Assembly (NCBI RefSeq): GCF_046299575.1
Contig: NZ_JBKBHX010000001.1
Coordinates: forward strand, 434,001 to 498,000
Origin: Thermaurantimonas sp046299575
GTDB taxonomy: Bacteria > Bacteroidota > Bacteroidia > Flavobacteriales > Schleiferiaceae
Direction of reading: 5' to 3'
Length of the DNA stretch: 64,000 nucleotides
The translations under genes and the position numbers were made by a program. Below are positions 25,458 through 34,439 of the stretch, piece by piece; positions within the stretch are counted from its first letter, which is position 1, and each line of letters begins with the position of its first letter. Under the pieces are notes generated by a model. The model had not been told where the DNA came from. It did not search any database and saw nothing but the letters and a program-made list of their open reading frames with translations.

Positions 25458-26546
25458 GTGTTGAAGAGAATACTATTTTGGCTTTTATCGGCCGTTATAA
25501 TGGCAGTAACAAGCAGTTGTAAAGATAGGGAAAAGAAAGCTGAGAATCCTGAATTTGTAGAAGTTATTAAACTTAATGCAATTGACACTTTGTTGAAAGA
25601 AGATTTTATTGCAGAAATTAGAGCACTCCAAAATGTAGAAATTAGAAGCCGTCTAAAAGGTTATCTGGAGGATCTCTATGTAGATGAAGGGAAATCGGTA
25701 ACCAAAGGTCAAGTGCTTTTTAAAATCAACGATGAGGAATATCGCCTTAATCTGAGTAAAGCGCGAGCCAAGGTAAAAAATGCCATTGCTGCCGAAAAAA
25801 ATGCATTAGTAGAGCTCGAGCGCACCAAAAAACTTTCGGAAAACAACATCGTTTCGCCCGGCGAGCTCGAGCTTGCCCAAAGTCGCCTAAATGCTGCCCG
25901 AGCAAATGTAGAAGAGGCCGAGGCCGAAGAAAATATGGCTATGGTTCAGCTCAATTACACATTGGTCAGAGCACCTTTCTCCGGATCTATCGACCGCATT
26001 TTGCAGCGCAGAGGCAGCCTTGTTGATGAAGGTACCCTGCTCACTACCATAAGTGAACTCGACAATGTGTATGCATACTTTAACCTCTCAGAACGCGAAT
26101 ACCTTGAGCTGAAAAAAGAATTTAATGACAACACTTTTATAGGTCAGGAAGTGAGTTTACAGCTGGTAGATGGCTCTACCTATCCGGAAAAAGGTGTAAT
26201 CGAAACAATGGAAAGCGAGTTTGAATCATCAACTGGTAACATTTCGATACGCGCGAAATTTCCGAATAAGAAAAAAATACTCAAACATGGCTCTTCCGGA
26301 AGAATTATTTTCAATCGGAAGGTAAATGACGGAATTTTTGTGCCTCATAAGGCTGTGATTGAACTTCAAGATAAATACTATGTCTTCAAAGTGGATTCAA
26401 ACAACAGAGCTAAAATGATTCCCATCGTTCCCAAGAAGAGGCTGACGAATGTGTACTGGATTCAGAGTGGATTAAATGCCGGTGATATTATCGTAATTGA
26501 AGGCATTCAGAAGATCAAAAACAACACCCTGGTTACCTACAAATAA
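25458..26546 (+). CDS. RND efflux periplasmic adaptor (membrane fusion lipoprotein)
   Basis: A 362-residue HlyD/AcrA-type adaptor. The N-terminus is a lipoprotein signal (LLSAVIMAVTSSC, lipobox TSSC). Then a split barrel-sandwich (lipoyl) domain (LKGYLEDLYVDEGKSVTKG at the front, LVRAPFSGSIDRILQRRGSLV at the back) around an alpha-hairpin (about 100-160), a beta-barrel and a membrane-proximal domain. It links the inner-membrane pump to the outer-membrane channel. The start is GTG (25458) or TTG (25461); the first ATG falls inside the signal peptide. First gene of a three-gene pump operon, 15 bp from the permease. Confidence 0.92.
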   Translation: MLKRILFWLLSAVIMAVTSSCKDREKKAENPEFVEVIKLNAIDTLLKEDFIAEIRALQNVEIRSRLKGYLEDLYVDEGKSVTKGQVLFKINDEEYRLNLSKARAKVKNAIAAEKNALVELERTKKLSENNIVSPGELELAQSRLNAARANVEEAEAEENMAMVQLNYTLVRAPFSGSIDRILQRRGSLVDEGTLLTTISELDNVYAYFNLSEREYLELKKEFNDNTFIGQEVSLQLVDGSTYPEKGVIETMESEFESSTGNISIRAKFPNKKKILKHGSSGRIIFNRKVNDGIFVPHKAVIELQDKYYVFKVDSNNRAKMIPIVPKKRLTNVYWIQSGLNAGDIIVIEGIQKIKNNTLVTYK

Positions 26547-26561
26547 CATACTCCGTACACC

Positions 26562-29500
26562 ATGTTGGACATCTTTATCAAACGACCCATTCTCTCGGCG
26601 GTCATCAACATATTCATTATACTGCTTGGAGTTTTGGCGATTTTTACCCTGCCTATTACGCAATTTCCTGACATTGTGCCACCTTCAGTAGTAATCACTG
26701 CAAAATACACCGGTGCAAACGCTGAAGTGTGTGCCAAGGCAGTGGCCAATCCTATAGAACGGGCTGTGAACGGTGTGCCGGGCATGACCTACATGAACAC
26801 GGTGACAGCAAATAACGGCACCACCCTTATTCAAGTATTTTTTAAAGTAGGTACTGATCCAGATGTGGCTGCGGTTAACGTGCAAAACCGGGTGACTACC
26901 GTGCTCGATGAGTTGCCTGAAGAAGTTGTTAAAGCCGGCGTAACCTCTGAAAAAGAGGTAAATACCATCCTGATGTTTCTCAATGTATTTAGCACCGACA
27001 GCACGATGGATGAGGAATTTGTGTACAACTTCGCCGGCATCAACCTCATCCGCGAGCTTAAGCGCATTGACGGTGTAGGATTTTGCGAAATTCTTGGAAA
27101 CCGAAACTACTCCATGCGCATCTGGCTGAAACCCGAAAAGCTGGCGAATTACAAAATTTCTACCGACGAACTGATCTCTATCATTCGCGCGCAAAATATT
27201 GAAGCTGCACCGGGTAAAACCGGCCAATCGCTCGGCAAGCTTCCACAGCAGCAAGAGTATGTGCTAAAATATACCGGTAAGTTTAATCAGCCTGAGCAAT
27301 TCGAAAATCTCGTTATTCGAGCCATGCCTGATGGCTCCATACTTCGGCTTAAAGATCTGGCCGACATCCAATTCGGTGCCTTCGACTATGGCCTCATCTC
27401 GCGCACTGACGGCCGTCCGTCAGCCACCATTATGATCAAGCAGCGTCCCGGCTCTAACGCTCGCCAGGTGATTACAGACGTGAAAAAGCGCATGGCAGAG
27501 CTCAGTGCTGAAACCTTCCCCGAGGGTATGCAATACAACATCGCTTATGATGTAAGCCGATTTCTTGATGCCTCTATCGCAGAGGTGATCAAGACGCTCA
27601 TCGAAGCTTTCGTGCTGGTATCATTGGTCGTTTTCATTTTTTTACAAGACTTCCGCTCTACTCTTATTCCCGCATTGGCTGTACCCGTTTCACTAATCGG
27701 CACATTTGCCTTCATGTCTATCCTGGGCTTTTCGATCAATTTGCTTACCCTCTTTGCCCTTGTGCTGGCTATAGGTATCGTGGTTGACAATGCCATAGTA
27801 GTAGTCGAGGCCGTTCACTCGTATATGGAAGTCAAAAAGATTGACGCTCGCCAGGCCACTTTCGAAGCTATGCGCGATATACGCGGGGCACTTATATCGA
27901 TCACCATTGTAATGACGGCCGTATTTGTGCCGGTTGCCTTTTTATCAGGCCCGGTCGGCATCTTTTATCGGCAGTTCTCTGTTACGCTAGCCATTTCGAT
28001 CATCATTTCGGGGATTAATGCTGTTACCCTTACACCTGCCTTATGTGCCATACTGTTGAAACCACATGCTCATGCAGGCCATTCTTTGCCAAAAGGCCCT
28101 CTTGGTCGCTTCTTCTTCCTCTTTAATCGCTTTTACAATCGCCTTGCAGAGCGCTACAGACTGCTTTTGCGTATTATAGCCGGTCGCAGAGTTATTACAC
28201 TTGGAGTACTTGCAGCCTCTTTCATCGCTACGTGGGGATTCAACTCCATTCTTCCCACTGGCTTCATTCCCACAGAAGACCAAGGTATGATATACGTAAA
28301 CGTCACAACCCCGCCGGGCGCTACCATCGATCGTACTCAGGCTGTACTCCAAGAGCTATCTGAAATCGTTAAGAAATACCCAGAAGTCGAAAACTTTTCT
28401 ACCCTGGCCGGATATTCCGTGATCACGGAATCCAATGCTGCCTCCTTCGGCATGGGTACCATCAACCTCGTACCTTGGGACAAGCGCAAGAAAGATATCT
28501 TTCAGCTCATTTCCGAGCTCGAAGAAGACGTTGACCAAATTACCGATGCACGTATTGAATTTCTACCTCCTCCATCAGTACCGGGCTTTGGAAATGCTGC
28601 TGGATTTGAGTTCAGACTTGTAGAAAAAGCTGGCGAGGAAGATCTAATGGTCATCAAAGCCGTAGTAGATTCCTTCCTAATTGCACTAAAACAACGGCCG
28701 GAAATCGGCTCCATTTTTACTGGCTTCGACCCCACTTTCCCGCAATATCTCCTGGTAGTCGATCAGGAGCTTGCCGCTAAAAATGGGGTAACCATCGACA
28801 ACGCCATGAGTACCCTACAAACACTCGTAGGCTCTTATTACACATCAAACTTTATTCGCTTTGGTATGACGTACAAAGTTATGCTCCAGGCAGCACCCGA
28901 GTACATTACAACCCCCGAAGATGTACTACGCCACTATGTGAAAAACGAACGCGGTGAAATGGTACAACTAAACACCTTCATCAAGGCACAGAAAGTCTTC
29001 GGTCCCGAACAGCTTACTCGCTATAACATGTACACCGCAGCTATGTTTAATGGTGAAGCTGCTAAGGGCTACTCCTCAGGCGATGCCATACGCGCCATTC
29101 AGGAGGAAGCTAAACGTGTACTGCCAAAAGGTTACGCAATAGAATGGGCTGGCATAACACGCGAAGAAATCTTGGCTGGCAATCAAACCCTTTTCATCTA
29201 TATGCTTGTGGTCGTCTTTGTGTATTTATTGCTCTCTGCTCAGTACGAGAGTTTTCTATTGCCACTGCCTGTACTGCTATCGCTGCCGGCTGGTATTTTC
29301 GGATCGTTCATGTTCCTTAAGATTGCAGGACTTGAAAACAATATATACGCCCAGGTTTCTATCGTTATGCTCATTGGTCTGCTGGGCAAGAATGCCATCC
29401 TTATTGTTGAGTTCGCCAACCAGGCCGTCAAAAGCGGCAAGAAGCCCTTGCAAGCTGCTATTGAAGGGGCAGTAGCACGTCTTCGCCCAATTCTGATGAC

Positions 29501-29684
29501 CTCATTTGCCTTTGTAGCAGGTCTTATACCTCTGGCTCTTGCTACCGGAGCAGGTGCTATTGGTAACCGCACCATTGGCACCACTGCCGCCGGCGGGATG
29601 ATCACCGGTACCCTCATCGGTATTTTGCTCATTCCAGGACTATTTGTCCTCTTTTCAAAACCCAAAAAATCTCCCAATCCATAG
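26562..29684 (+). CDS. RND multidrug efflux permease (HAE1/AcrB-like)
   Basis: A 1040-residue inner-membrane pump with the HAE1 layout: 12 membrane helices and two large periplasmic loops, starting MLDIFIKRPILSAV. It exports hydrophobic compounds using proton import. In helix 4 the AcrB Asp pair (407/408) appears as Asp409-Asn410 in GIVVDNAIVVVEA, while the partner Lys is kept (~943, GLLGKNAILIVEF). So only one acid of the relay pair is present, which may be normal for this subfamily. Adaptor gene upstream, outer-membrane channel gene downstream. Confidence 0.95.
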   Translation: MLDIFIKRPILSAVINIFIILLGVLAIFTLPITQFPDIVPPSVVITAKYTGANAEVCAKAVANPIERAVNGVPGMTYMNTVTANNGTTLIQVFFKVGTDPDVAAVNVQNRVTTVLDELPEEVVKAGVTSEKEVNTILMFLNVFSTDSTMDEEFVYNFAGINLIRELKRIDGVGFCEILGNRNYSMRIWLKPEKLANYKISTDELISIIRAQNIEAAPGKTGQSLGKLPQQQEYVLKYTGKFNQPEQFENLVIRAMPDGSILRLKDLADIQFGAFDYGLISRTDGRPSATIMIKQRPGSNARQVITDVKKRMAELSAETFPEGMQYNIAYDVSRFLDASIAEVIKTLIEAFVLVSLVVFIFLQDFRSTLIPALAVPVSLIGTFAFMSILGFSINLLTLFALVLAIGIVVDNAIVVVEAVHSYMEVKKIDARQATFEAMRDIRGALISITIVMTAVFVPVAFLSGPVGIFYRQFSVTLAISIIISGINAVTLTPALCAILLKPHAHAGHSLPKGPLGRFFFLFNRFYNRLAERYRLLLRIIAGRRVITLGVLAASFIATWGFNSILPTGFIPTEDQGMIYVNVTTPPGATIDRTQAVLQELSEIVKKYPEVENFSTLAGYSVITESNAASFGMGTINLVPWDKRKKDIFQLISELEEDVDQITDARIEFLPPPSVPGFGNAAGFEFRLVEKAGEEDLMVIKAVVDSFLIALKQRPEIGSIFTGFDPTFPQYLLVVDQELAAKNGVTIDNAMSTLQTLVGSYYTSNFIRFGMTYKVMLQAAPEYITTPEDVLRHYVKNERGEMVQLNTFIKAQKVFGPEQLTRYNMYTAAMFNGEAAKGYSSGDAIRAIQEEAKRVLPKGYAIEWAGITREEILAGNQTLFIYMLVVVFVYLLLSAQYESFLLPLPVLLSLPAGIFGSFMFLKIAGLENNIYAQVSIVMLIGLLGKNAILIVEFANQAVKSGKKPLQAAIEGAVARLRPILMTSFAFVAGLIPLALATGAGAIGNRTIGTTAAGGMITGTLIGILLIPGLFVLFSKPKKSPNP

Positions 29685-29730
29685 TAGGATGATGTCAAAA
29701 AGGCTTACTGAAATTTTATTCTTTTTATTT

Positions 29731-29985
29731 GGGCGTGGCCATCACATCCTTAGCAACGATCCGTCTATTGGACAAGAGCAGGCAAAGAACAATAATAGCT
29801 TCACTTTGACTTGTCAAGACAAGATGCAAGCAGCATCTTCGTCCGTCCCTGTTAAGACAAGGCAGCACAAGCTGGTTTTGTCTGAAAGGTTATACACAAG
29901 AGCACGCTTATCTGCAGTACTTAAGGTTTCGTTGCTCTACACCTATCTCACCGCGCTTAAGAGCGTCTTCCGTATGTCTCACGCG
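29731..29985 (+). repeat. Diverged copy of a GGGCGTGsCC...CTCACGCG intergenic element
   Basis: Fills the 301-bp space between the permease and the outer-membrane channel gene. It begins GGGCGTGGCC and ends in a 35-bp tail (29951-29985) that aligns without gaps to 43641-43675 at 26 of 35 positions, including CCGCGCT, CCGTAT and CTCACGCG. The interior contains hairpins CTTGTC/GACAAG (29810-29823) and AAGATGC/GCATCTT (29821-29839). It ends exactly before the ATG at 29986. An in-frame open stretch runs through it but shows no protein-like features. Confidence 0.55.
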
Positions 29986-31455
29986 ATGGAGAGCCAATCT
30001 AATACATCATTTGCAAATGCATTATCGTGGCTGCTCTTTGGTGGATTAGTGCTAATCACTTCGTGCAGCTCCCCAGAAACTCTTATTAAGCACAAGACTC
30101 CCCAACTGCCCAATCAGTTTTCAGCCAATTATCCAATAGATACTCTTCAACACACCGGCAAGGTAAGTTGGAAGGACTTTTTCCTCGATCCTGTACTGAT
30201 CCGCCATATCGAAGATGCTCTGCGCGTCAATGCCGACGTTATGCAAGCCAGTGCTCGCATCCGACAGGTTAAAGCTGCCTATACTGCTGCCGGTGGAGCA
30301 CTCTTGCCCTCCCTACAAGTGCGCGGTCGCGCTGGTGGTGATCGCTTTGGCCGCTATACTATGACTGGCGTAGGCAACTTCGACACCAACCTTTCAGACC
30401 GTATTAACGACAAGCAACGCGTCGATGAAAACTTTACTCCCGAATACTATCTCGCCCTGGAGAGCTCATGGGAAATCGATGTGTGGGGACGCCTACGGCA
30501 GCAGCGCAAGGGCCGTAGGCTTGAGTATCTCGCCTCCGAAGAAGCCTACAAGCTCGCCACCACGATGGTCGTCACTACCATGGCCGAGCTCTATTTCACA
30601 CTCCAGGCACTCGACGACGAGCGCGAAATCATTGAAAAAGAGCTTCAACTTCAGCGCGAAGGCCTCGAAAAAACCCTCATTTTAAAAGAAACAGGCCGCA
30701 CTTCCGAATTAGCCGTTAAGCAGTTTGAATCACAAGTGCTCAATACAGAAGCAATGCTTCGTGGAATACTTATCGAGATAAATGCTGTCGAAAACGCTAT
30801 CAACGCTCTGAAAATGCAGGTAAATCAAGCAGTAGAGCGTTCGTCTGACTTTTTCATGCCATCGATGGACAGTATTATAGTACTCACTACACCAGCAAAC
30901 TTACTTTTTTCGAGACCCGACATCCGCCGGGCTGAATTAATGATGAATGCTGCCGGTGCCGATGTGATGGCCGCTCGATATGCCTACTTTCCCCAGTTAA
31001 TGGTAAATCCTTACATAGGCCTCAACGCCTTTAAATCGAGCCTCTTTCTCGATCCGGCTTCACTTGCCTTCGGCGTGATGGGGCATATGGTAGCCCCCAT
31101 CTTCCAGCAGAATCAGCTGAAAGCCGGTCTTCGCCTGCAAAAAGCCCGTTACGAAGAAGCCCAACTCGAATACAATAAGACCATAATAAACGCTATGACT
31201 GAGATCAATACTCACCTTGTCGCCTTCGACGAATTTCTGAAAATATCGCGCCTAAAAGAAAACGAAGCCCGTACGCTAAAAGTGGCTGAATCCGTAGCCA
31301 CACAGCTCTTTCTGAACGGATATGCTTCTTACCTCGATCTGCTCACCGTTCGTCGTGAGGTATTGCGCACGCAGCTCGACTTTGTAGAAGCTACCTTACA
31401 GCGCAAGGTAGCACGCCTTAAACTCTATAAAGCGCTTGGCGGTGGGTGGTTTTAA
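29986..31455 (+). CDS. RND efflux outer-membrane channel lipoprotein (TolC/NodT family)
   Basis: A 489-residue outer-membrane efflux protein. A lipoprotein signal (WLLFGGLVLITSC, lipobox ITSC) is followed by two outer-membrane-efflux repeats with long coiled helices and the NodT-type landmarks WEIDVWGRLRQQRKG, FSRPDIRRAELMMNAAGADVMAARYAYFP (split here as two adjoining segments) and YASYLDLLTVRREVL near the end. It forms the exit duct of the pump. The frame is open far upstream (to 29644), but that part is the intergenic element and has no signal sequence. The start is taken at ATG 29986, with ATG 29974 as the alternative. Confidence 0.9.
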   Translation: MESQSNTSFANALSWLLFGGLVLITSCSSPETLIKHKTPQLPNQFSANYPIDTLQHTGKVSWKDFFLDPVLIRHIEDALRVNADVMQASARIRQVKAAYTAAGGALLPSLQVRGRAGGDRFGRYTMTGVGNFDTNLSDRINDKQRVDENFTPEYYLALESSWEIDVWGRLRQQRKGRRLEYLASEEAYKLATTMVVTTMAELYFTLQALDDEREIIEKELQLQREGLEKTLILKETGRTSELAVKQFESQVLNTEAMLRGILIEINAVENAINALKMQVNQAVERSSDFFMPSMDSIIVLTTPANLLFSRPDIRRAELMMNAAGADVMAARYAYFPQLMVNPYIGLNAFKSSLFLDPASLAFGVMGHMVAPIFQQNQLKAGLRLQKARYEEAQLEYNKTIINAMTEINTHLVAFDEFLKISRLKENEARTLKVAESVATQLFLNGYASYLDLLTVRREVLRTQLDFVEATLQRKVARLKLYKALGGGWF

Positions 31456-31517
31456 CACTAAGTTTGTGTAAATCACCCCGATATTCTTTTAATATTTGCT
31501 GAAAATTCATCGAATGT

Positions 31518-33632
31518 ATGGGAAAATACTACTTTTTTGTCGTAATGGTAGGCATTACCATCATGGGGTGTGAGCAAAAAAACAACCTCAAGGTAACTTA
31601 CCCGGTCACCGAAACTGTAGATGTAGTTGACGAGTATTTTGGCGTGAAGGTACCCGATCCCTATCGCTGGCTCGAAGATGACCTGAGTGAAAAAACTGCC
31701 CAATGGGTAAAAGCTCAGAACGAAGTAACGCAGGAGTTCCTTAACCGAATTTCATTTAGGGAAAAAATTTTTAAAAGGCTCGAAGAGCTCTGGAACTATG
31801 AAAAAGTAAGTGCGCCCTTTACTGAAGGAGATTACACCTATTTCTACAAAAACGATGGCCTTCAAAATCAATCTGTGCTCTACCGCACCGATAAGTCAGG
31901 AAATACAGAAGTCTTCTTGGATCCCAATACCTTTTCGCCCGATGGCACCACATCACTGGCCGGTATCTCCTTTACCGACGATGGTAAGTTAGCCGTATAT
32001 CAAATTTCTGAAGGAGGGTCTGACTGGCGCAAAGTGATCGTGATCAATGCAGTAACCAAAGAAATTATAGAAGACACTCTGCGCGACGTTAAATTCTCAG
32101 GCCTGAGCTGGTATAAAAACGAGGGCTTCTTCTATTCAAGCTACGATAAACCAATAGAAGGCAGCCAACTCTCAGCTAAAACTGACCAGCACAAGCTCTA
32201 CTACCACAAGCTTGGCACACCACAATCAGCAGACGTTCCTGTGTTTGGCACTGACATTAAGCGCAGATATGTGGGCGGCTATGTGACTGAAGACAACAGC
32301 CTGCTGATAATCACAGCAGCCAACACCACCACAGGCAACGAACTATATTTCAAAGACCTAAGAAATCCCAAATCGCCTCTTGTCGCAATAGTCAACAACT
32401 TTGACAATTCCCACTCGCCCGTACATTTCGAAAACGACACACTATATATCCTTACCAACTTGAATGCGCCCAACCGACGGCTGGTGAAAGTTTCCATTAA
32501 AAACCCAACGCCTGAAAACTGGGTGGACGTAATACCAGAACGCGATATGCCCTTGAACATATCGACTGGTGCAGGGTACATCTTTGCCTCCTACCTGAAG
32601 GATGCTACCTCACTCATCGAACAGTATGACCTCAGAGGCAATAAAATTAGAAGCATTGATCTACCTGCGCTGGGTACTGCCTCCGGCTTTTCGGCTAAGT
32701 GGGAAGATACCGTAATCTATTACACCTTTACCAACTACGTATATCCGCCGACCATCTTTCGCTTGCATCCAAAAACAGGTGTATCAGAGCTCTACCGCAA
32801 ACCGGATGTAAAGTTTAATCCCGAAGATTACGAATCAAAGCAGATTTTTTACACCTCAAAAGACGGTACGCGCATACCGATGATCATCACCCATAAAAAA
32901 GGCCTAAAGCTCAACGGTAATAATCCGACAATTCTGTATGGCTATGGTGGATTCAACATCAGCCTAACACCTTCCTTTAGCGTGACCAATCTTGTATGGA
33001 TGGAAATGGGCGGTGTGTATGCAGTGCCCAACTTGCGAGGTGGAGGTGAATATGGCAAAAAATGGCATGATGCCGGTCGCCAATTCAATAAACAAAATGT
33101 ATTTGACGACTTCATCGCTGCAGCTGAATGGCTTATTGGAAACAAGTACACCTCACCCGACTTTCTAGCCATATCCGGAGGTTCTAACGGAGGATTGCTC
33201 GTAGGCGCTACAATGACGCAACGCCCGGAGCTTTTCAAAGTGGCTCTGCCGGCTGTAGGTGTACTTGACATGCTGCGCTACCATAAGTTTACAGCGGGTG
33301 CAGGCTGGGCCTATGACTACGGCACTGCTGATGACAGCAAAGAAATGTTTGAGTACCTTAAAAGCTACTCACCCTATCACAATCTGCGCAAGGGCATGAA
33401 CTATCCCGCTACACTCATTACTACAGCCGACCACGACGACCGCGTAGTGCCTGCACACTCCTTCAAGTTTGCCGCAATGCTTCAGGCTGTAAACGACGGT
33501 CCGAACCCGACCCTCATACGCATTGAGACCAATGCAGGTCACGGAGCAGGTAAGCCAACACGCATGGTGCTTCAGGAAGCTACTGACAGGCTTGCCTTTA
33601 CCTTATATTGCATGGGTAAAAAAGAAATTTGA
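31518..33632 (+). CDS. Prolyl oligopeptidase family serine peptidase (S9A), lipoprotein
   Basis: A 704-residue enzyme. A lipoprotein-like signal (VVMVGITIMGC, lipobox IMGC) precedes a beta-propeller (about 75-430) and an alpha/beta-hydrolase domain (about 450-704). The catalytic triad is visible: Ser ~556 in SGGSNGG, Asp ~640 in DHDDRV, His ~675 in NAGHGAG. The N-terminal VTDPYRWLED-type signature appears as VKVPDPYRWLEDD. It cleaves short proline-containing peptides, probably in the periplasm. Stands between the efflux operon and a DUF1573 gene with its own promoter. Confidence 0.94.
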   Translation: MGKYYFFVVMVGITIMGCEQKNNLKVTYPVTETVDVVDEYFGVKVPDPYRWLEDDLSEKTAQWVKAQNEVTQEFLNRISFREKIFKRLEELWNYEKVSAPFTEGDYTYFYKNDGLQNQSVLYRTDKSGNTEVFLDPNTFSPDGTTSLAGISFTDDGKLAVYQISEGGSDWRKVIVINAVTKEIIEDTLRDVKFSGLSWYKNEGFFYSSYDKPIEGSQLSAKTDQHKLYYHKLGTPQSADVPVFGTDIKRRYVGGYVTEDNSLLIITAANTTTGNELYFKDLRNPKSPLVAIVNNFDNSHSPVHFENDTLYILTNLNAPNRRLVKVSIKNPTPENWVDVIPERDMPLNISTGAGYIFASYLKDATSLIEQYDLRGNKIRSIDLPALGTASGFSAKWEDTVIYYTFTNYVYPPTIFRLHPKTGVSELYRKPDVKFNPEDYESKQIFYTSKDGTRIPMIITHKKGLKLNGNNPTILYGYGGFNISLTPSFSVTNLVWMEMGGVYAVPNLRGGGEYGKKWHDAGRQFNKQNVFDDFIAAAEWLIGNKYTSPDFLAISGGSNGGLLVGATMTQRPELFKVALPAVGVLDMLRYHKFTAGAGWAYDYGTADDSKEMFEYLKSYSPYHNLRKGMNYPATLITTADHDDRVVPAHSFKFAAMLQAVNDGPNPTLIRIETNAGHGAGKPTRMVLQEATDRLAFTLYCMGKKEI

Positions 33633-33679
33633 TGCTGAGACAAATCAACCCACGTCACATACAATCGGCATTGTATTTG

Positions 33680-33687
33680 TAATTTTG
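33680..33687 (+). promoter_or_regulatory. -7 promoter box of the DUF1573 gene
   Basis: TAATTTTG matches TAnnTTTG and lies 28 bp before the ATG at 33716. No TTTG at the expected -33 position. Confidence 0.45.
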
Positions 33688-33715
33688 TAGGTAAAATGCA
33701 ATAAAACAAGAGATC

Positions 33716-34159
33716 ATGAAAAAAATCCTCTCTACCCTTGCACTGGTTTTCATTGCAGGATTAGCCTTCGGGCAAAAGCAAAATGGCCCCGTCATTACCT
33801 TCGAAAAACCGGAACTCGACTACGGAAAAATTCAGCAAAACAGCGAGCGCGTTCGCGAATTTGTAATCGTGAACACCGGCAATGAGCCGCTCATTATCCA
33901 AAATGCAGTGGGCAGCTGCGGCTGTACCGTACCTGAGTGGCCAAAAGAGCCTATAATGCCCAAGAAGAAAGCTGTACTTAGAATCAACTACGACACTTCG
34001 AGAATAGGACCGTTTAGCAAAACTGTAAAAATCTATTCTAACGCTATCAATAATGGACCGGATGGCACTGTGTCCTTTACTGTAAAAGGCGATGTACAGG
34101 CGCCCCAAGCTCAATCAGCTCCGATAAATCAGGAAACCAGTCCGATAATGAACCGCTAA
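33716..34159 (+). CDS. DUF1573 domain-containing exported protein
   Basis: A 147-residue protein with a signal peptide (1-19, ending GLAFGQ) and one DUF1573/ASPM-SPD2-Hydin-like Ig domain (about 27-130): FEKPELDYGKI, FVIVNTGNEPLII, GSCGCTVPEWP, VKIYSNA. The CGCT pair is a family hallmark. These are periplasmic or surface proteins of unknown function, very common in Bacteroidota. Single gene with its own promoter box and a strong terminator. Confidence 0.9.
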   Translation: MKKILSTLALVFIAGLAFGQKQNGPVITFEKPELDYGKIQQNSERVREFVIVNTGNEPLIIQNAVGSCGCTVPEWPKEPIMPKKKAVLRINYDTSRIGPFSKTVKIYSNAINNGPDGTVSFTVKGDVQAPQAQSAPINQETSPIMNR

Positions 34160-34181
34160 ACAGCTTTTACATCGTATTTTC

Positions 34182-34209
34182 GCCCGCCCTCAGAGGCGGG
34201 CTTTTTTTT
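34182..34209 (+). terminator. Intrinsic terminator after the DUF1573 gene
   Basis: GCCCGCC (34182-34188) pairs with GGCGGGC (34195-34201) around CTCAGA and is followed by eight T (34202-34209). Confidence 0.9.
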
Positions 34210-34356
34210 AGCAAAAAGCCGGTCATTGAGTAAATATTAATATGGTTTATTGCTTTATGCAGCATCGGCAGCACCTAAAAGCTGATTCTCATTCAGCCTT
34301 TTAATTAACAGAGGAGAAGCGAGCCTCGCCCTAAGGTGCCCGGCGTGCATGAGCCA

Positions 34357-34405
34357 ACGTGATGCAAAGGCTAAGATGCAGCAAGACATTTTGCCTTGAT
34401 CACGT
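34357..34405 (+). promoter_or_regulatory. Imperfect hairpin in the aminotransferase leader
   Basis: ACGTGAT-g-CAA-a-GGC (34357-34371) pairs with GCC-TTG-ATCACGT (34393-34405): 13 base pairs with two single-base bulges and a ~21-nt loop, ending 35 nt before the ATG at 34440. No U-tract follows directly. It may be a leader structure. The rest of 34210-34356 holds a weak hairpin (GCTGA/TCAGC, 34281-34297) and nothing else I recognise. Confidence 0.35.
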
Positions 34406-34439
34406 CAAAAAGAAACAAAAAATAAAAAAAAAGCATACA

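Noticed and set aside
29240..29698. 152-residue antisense open frame
   Set aside because: Mirror of hydrophobic permease sequence; no start context or domain.
29644..29985. 114-codon N-terminal extension of the efflux channel protein
   Set aside because: Overlaps the permease end and the repeat element; the true lipoprotein signal begins after 29986.
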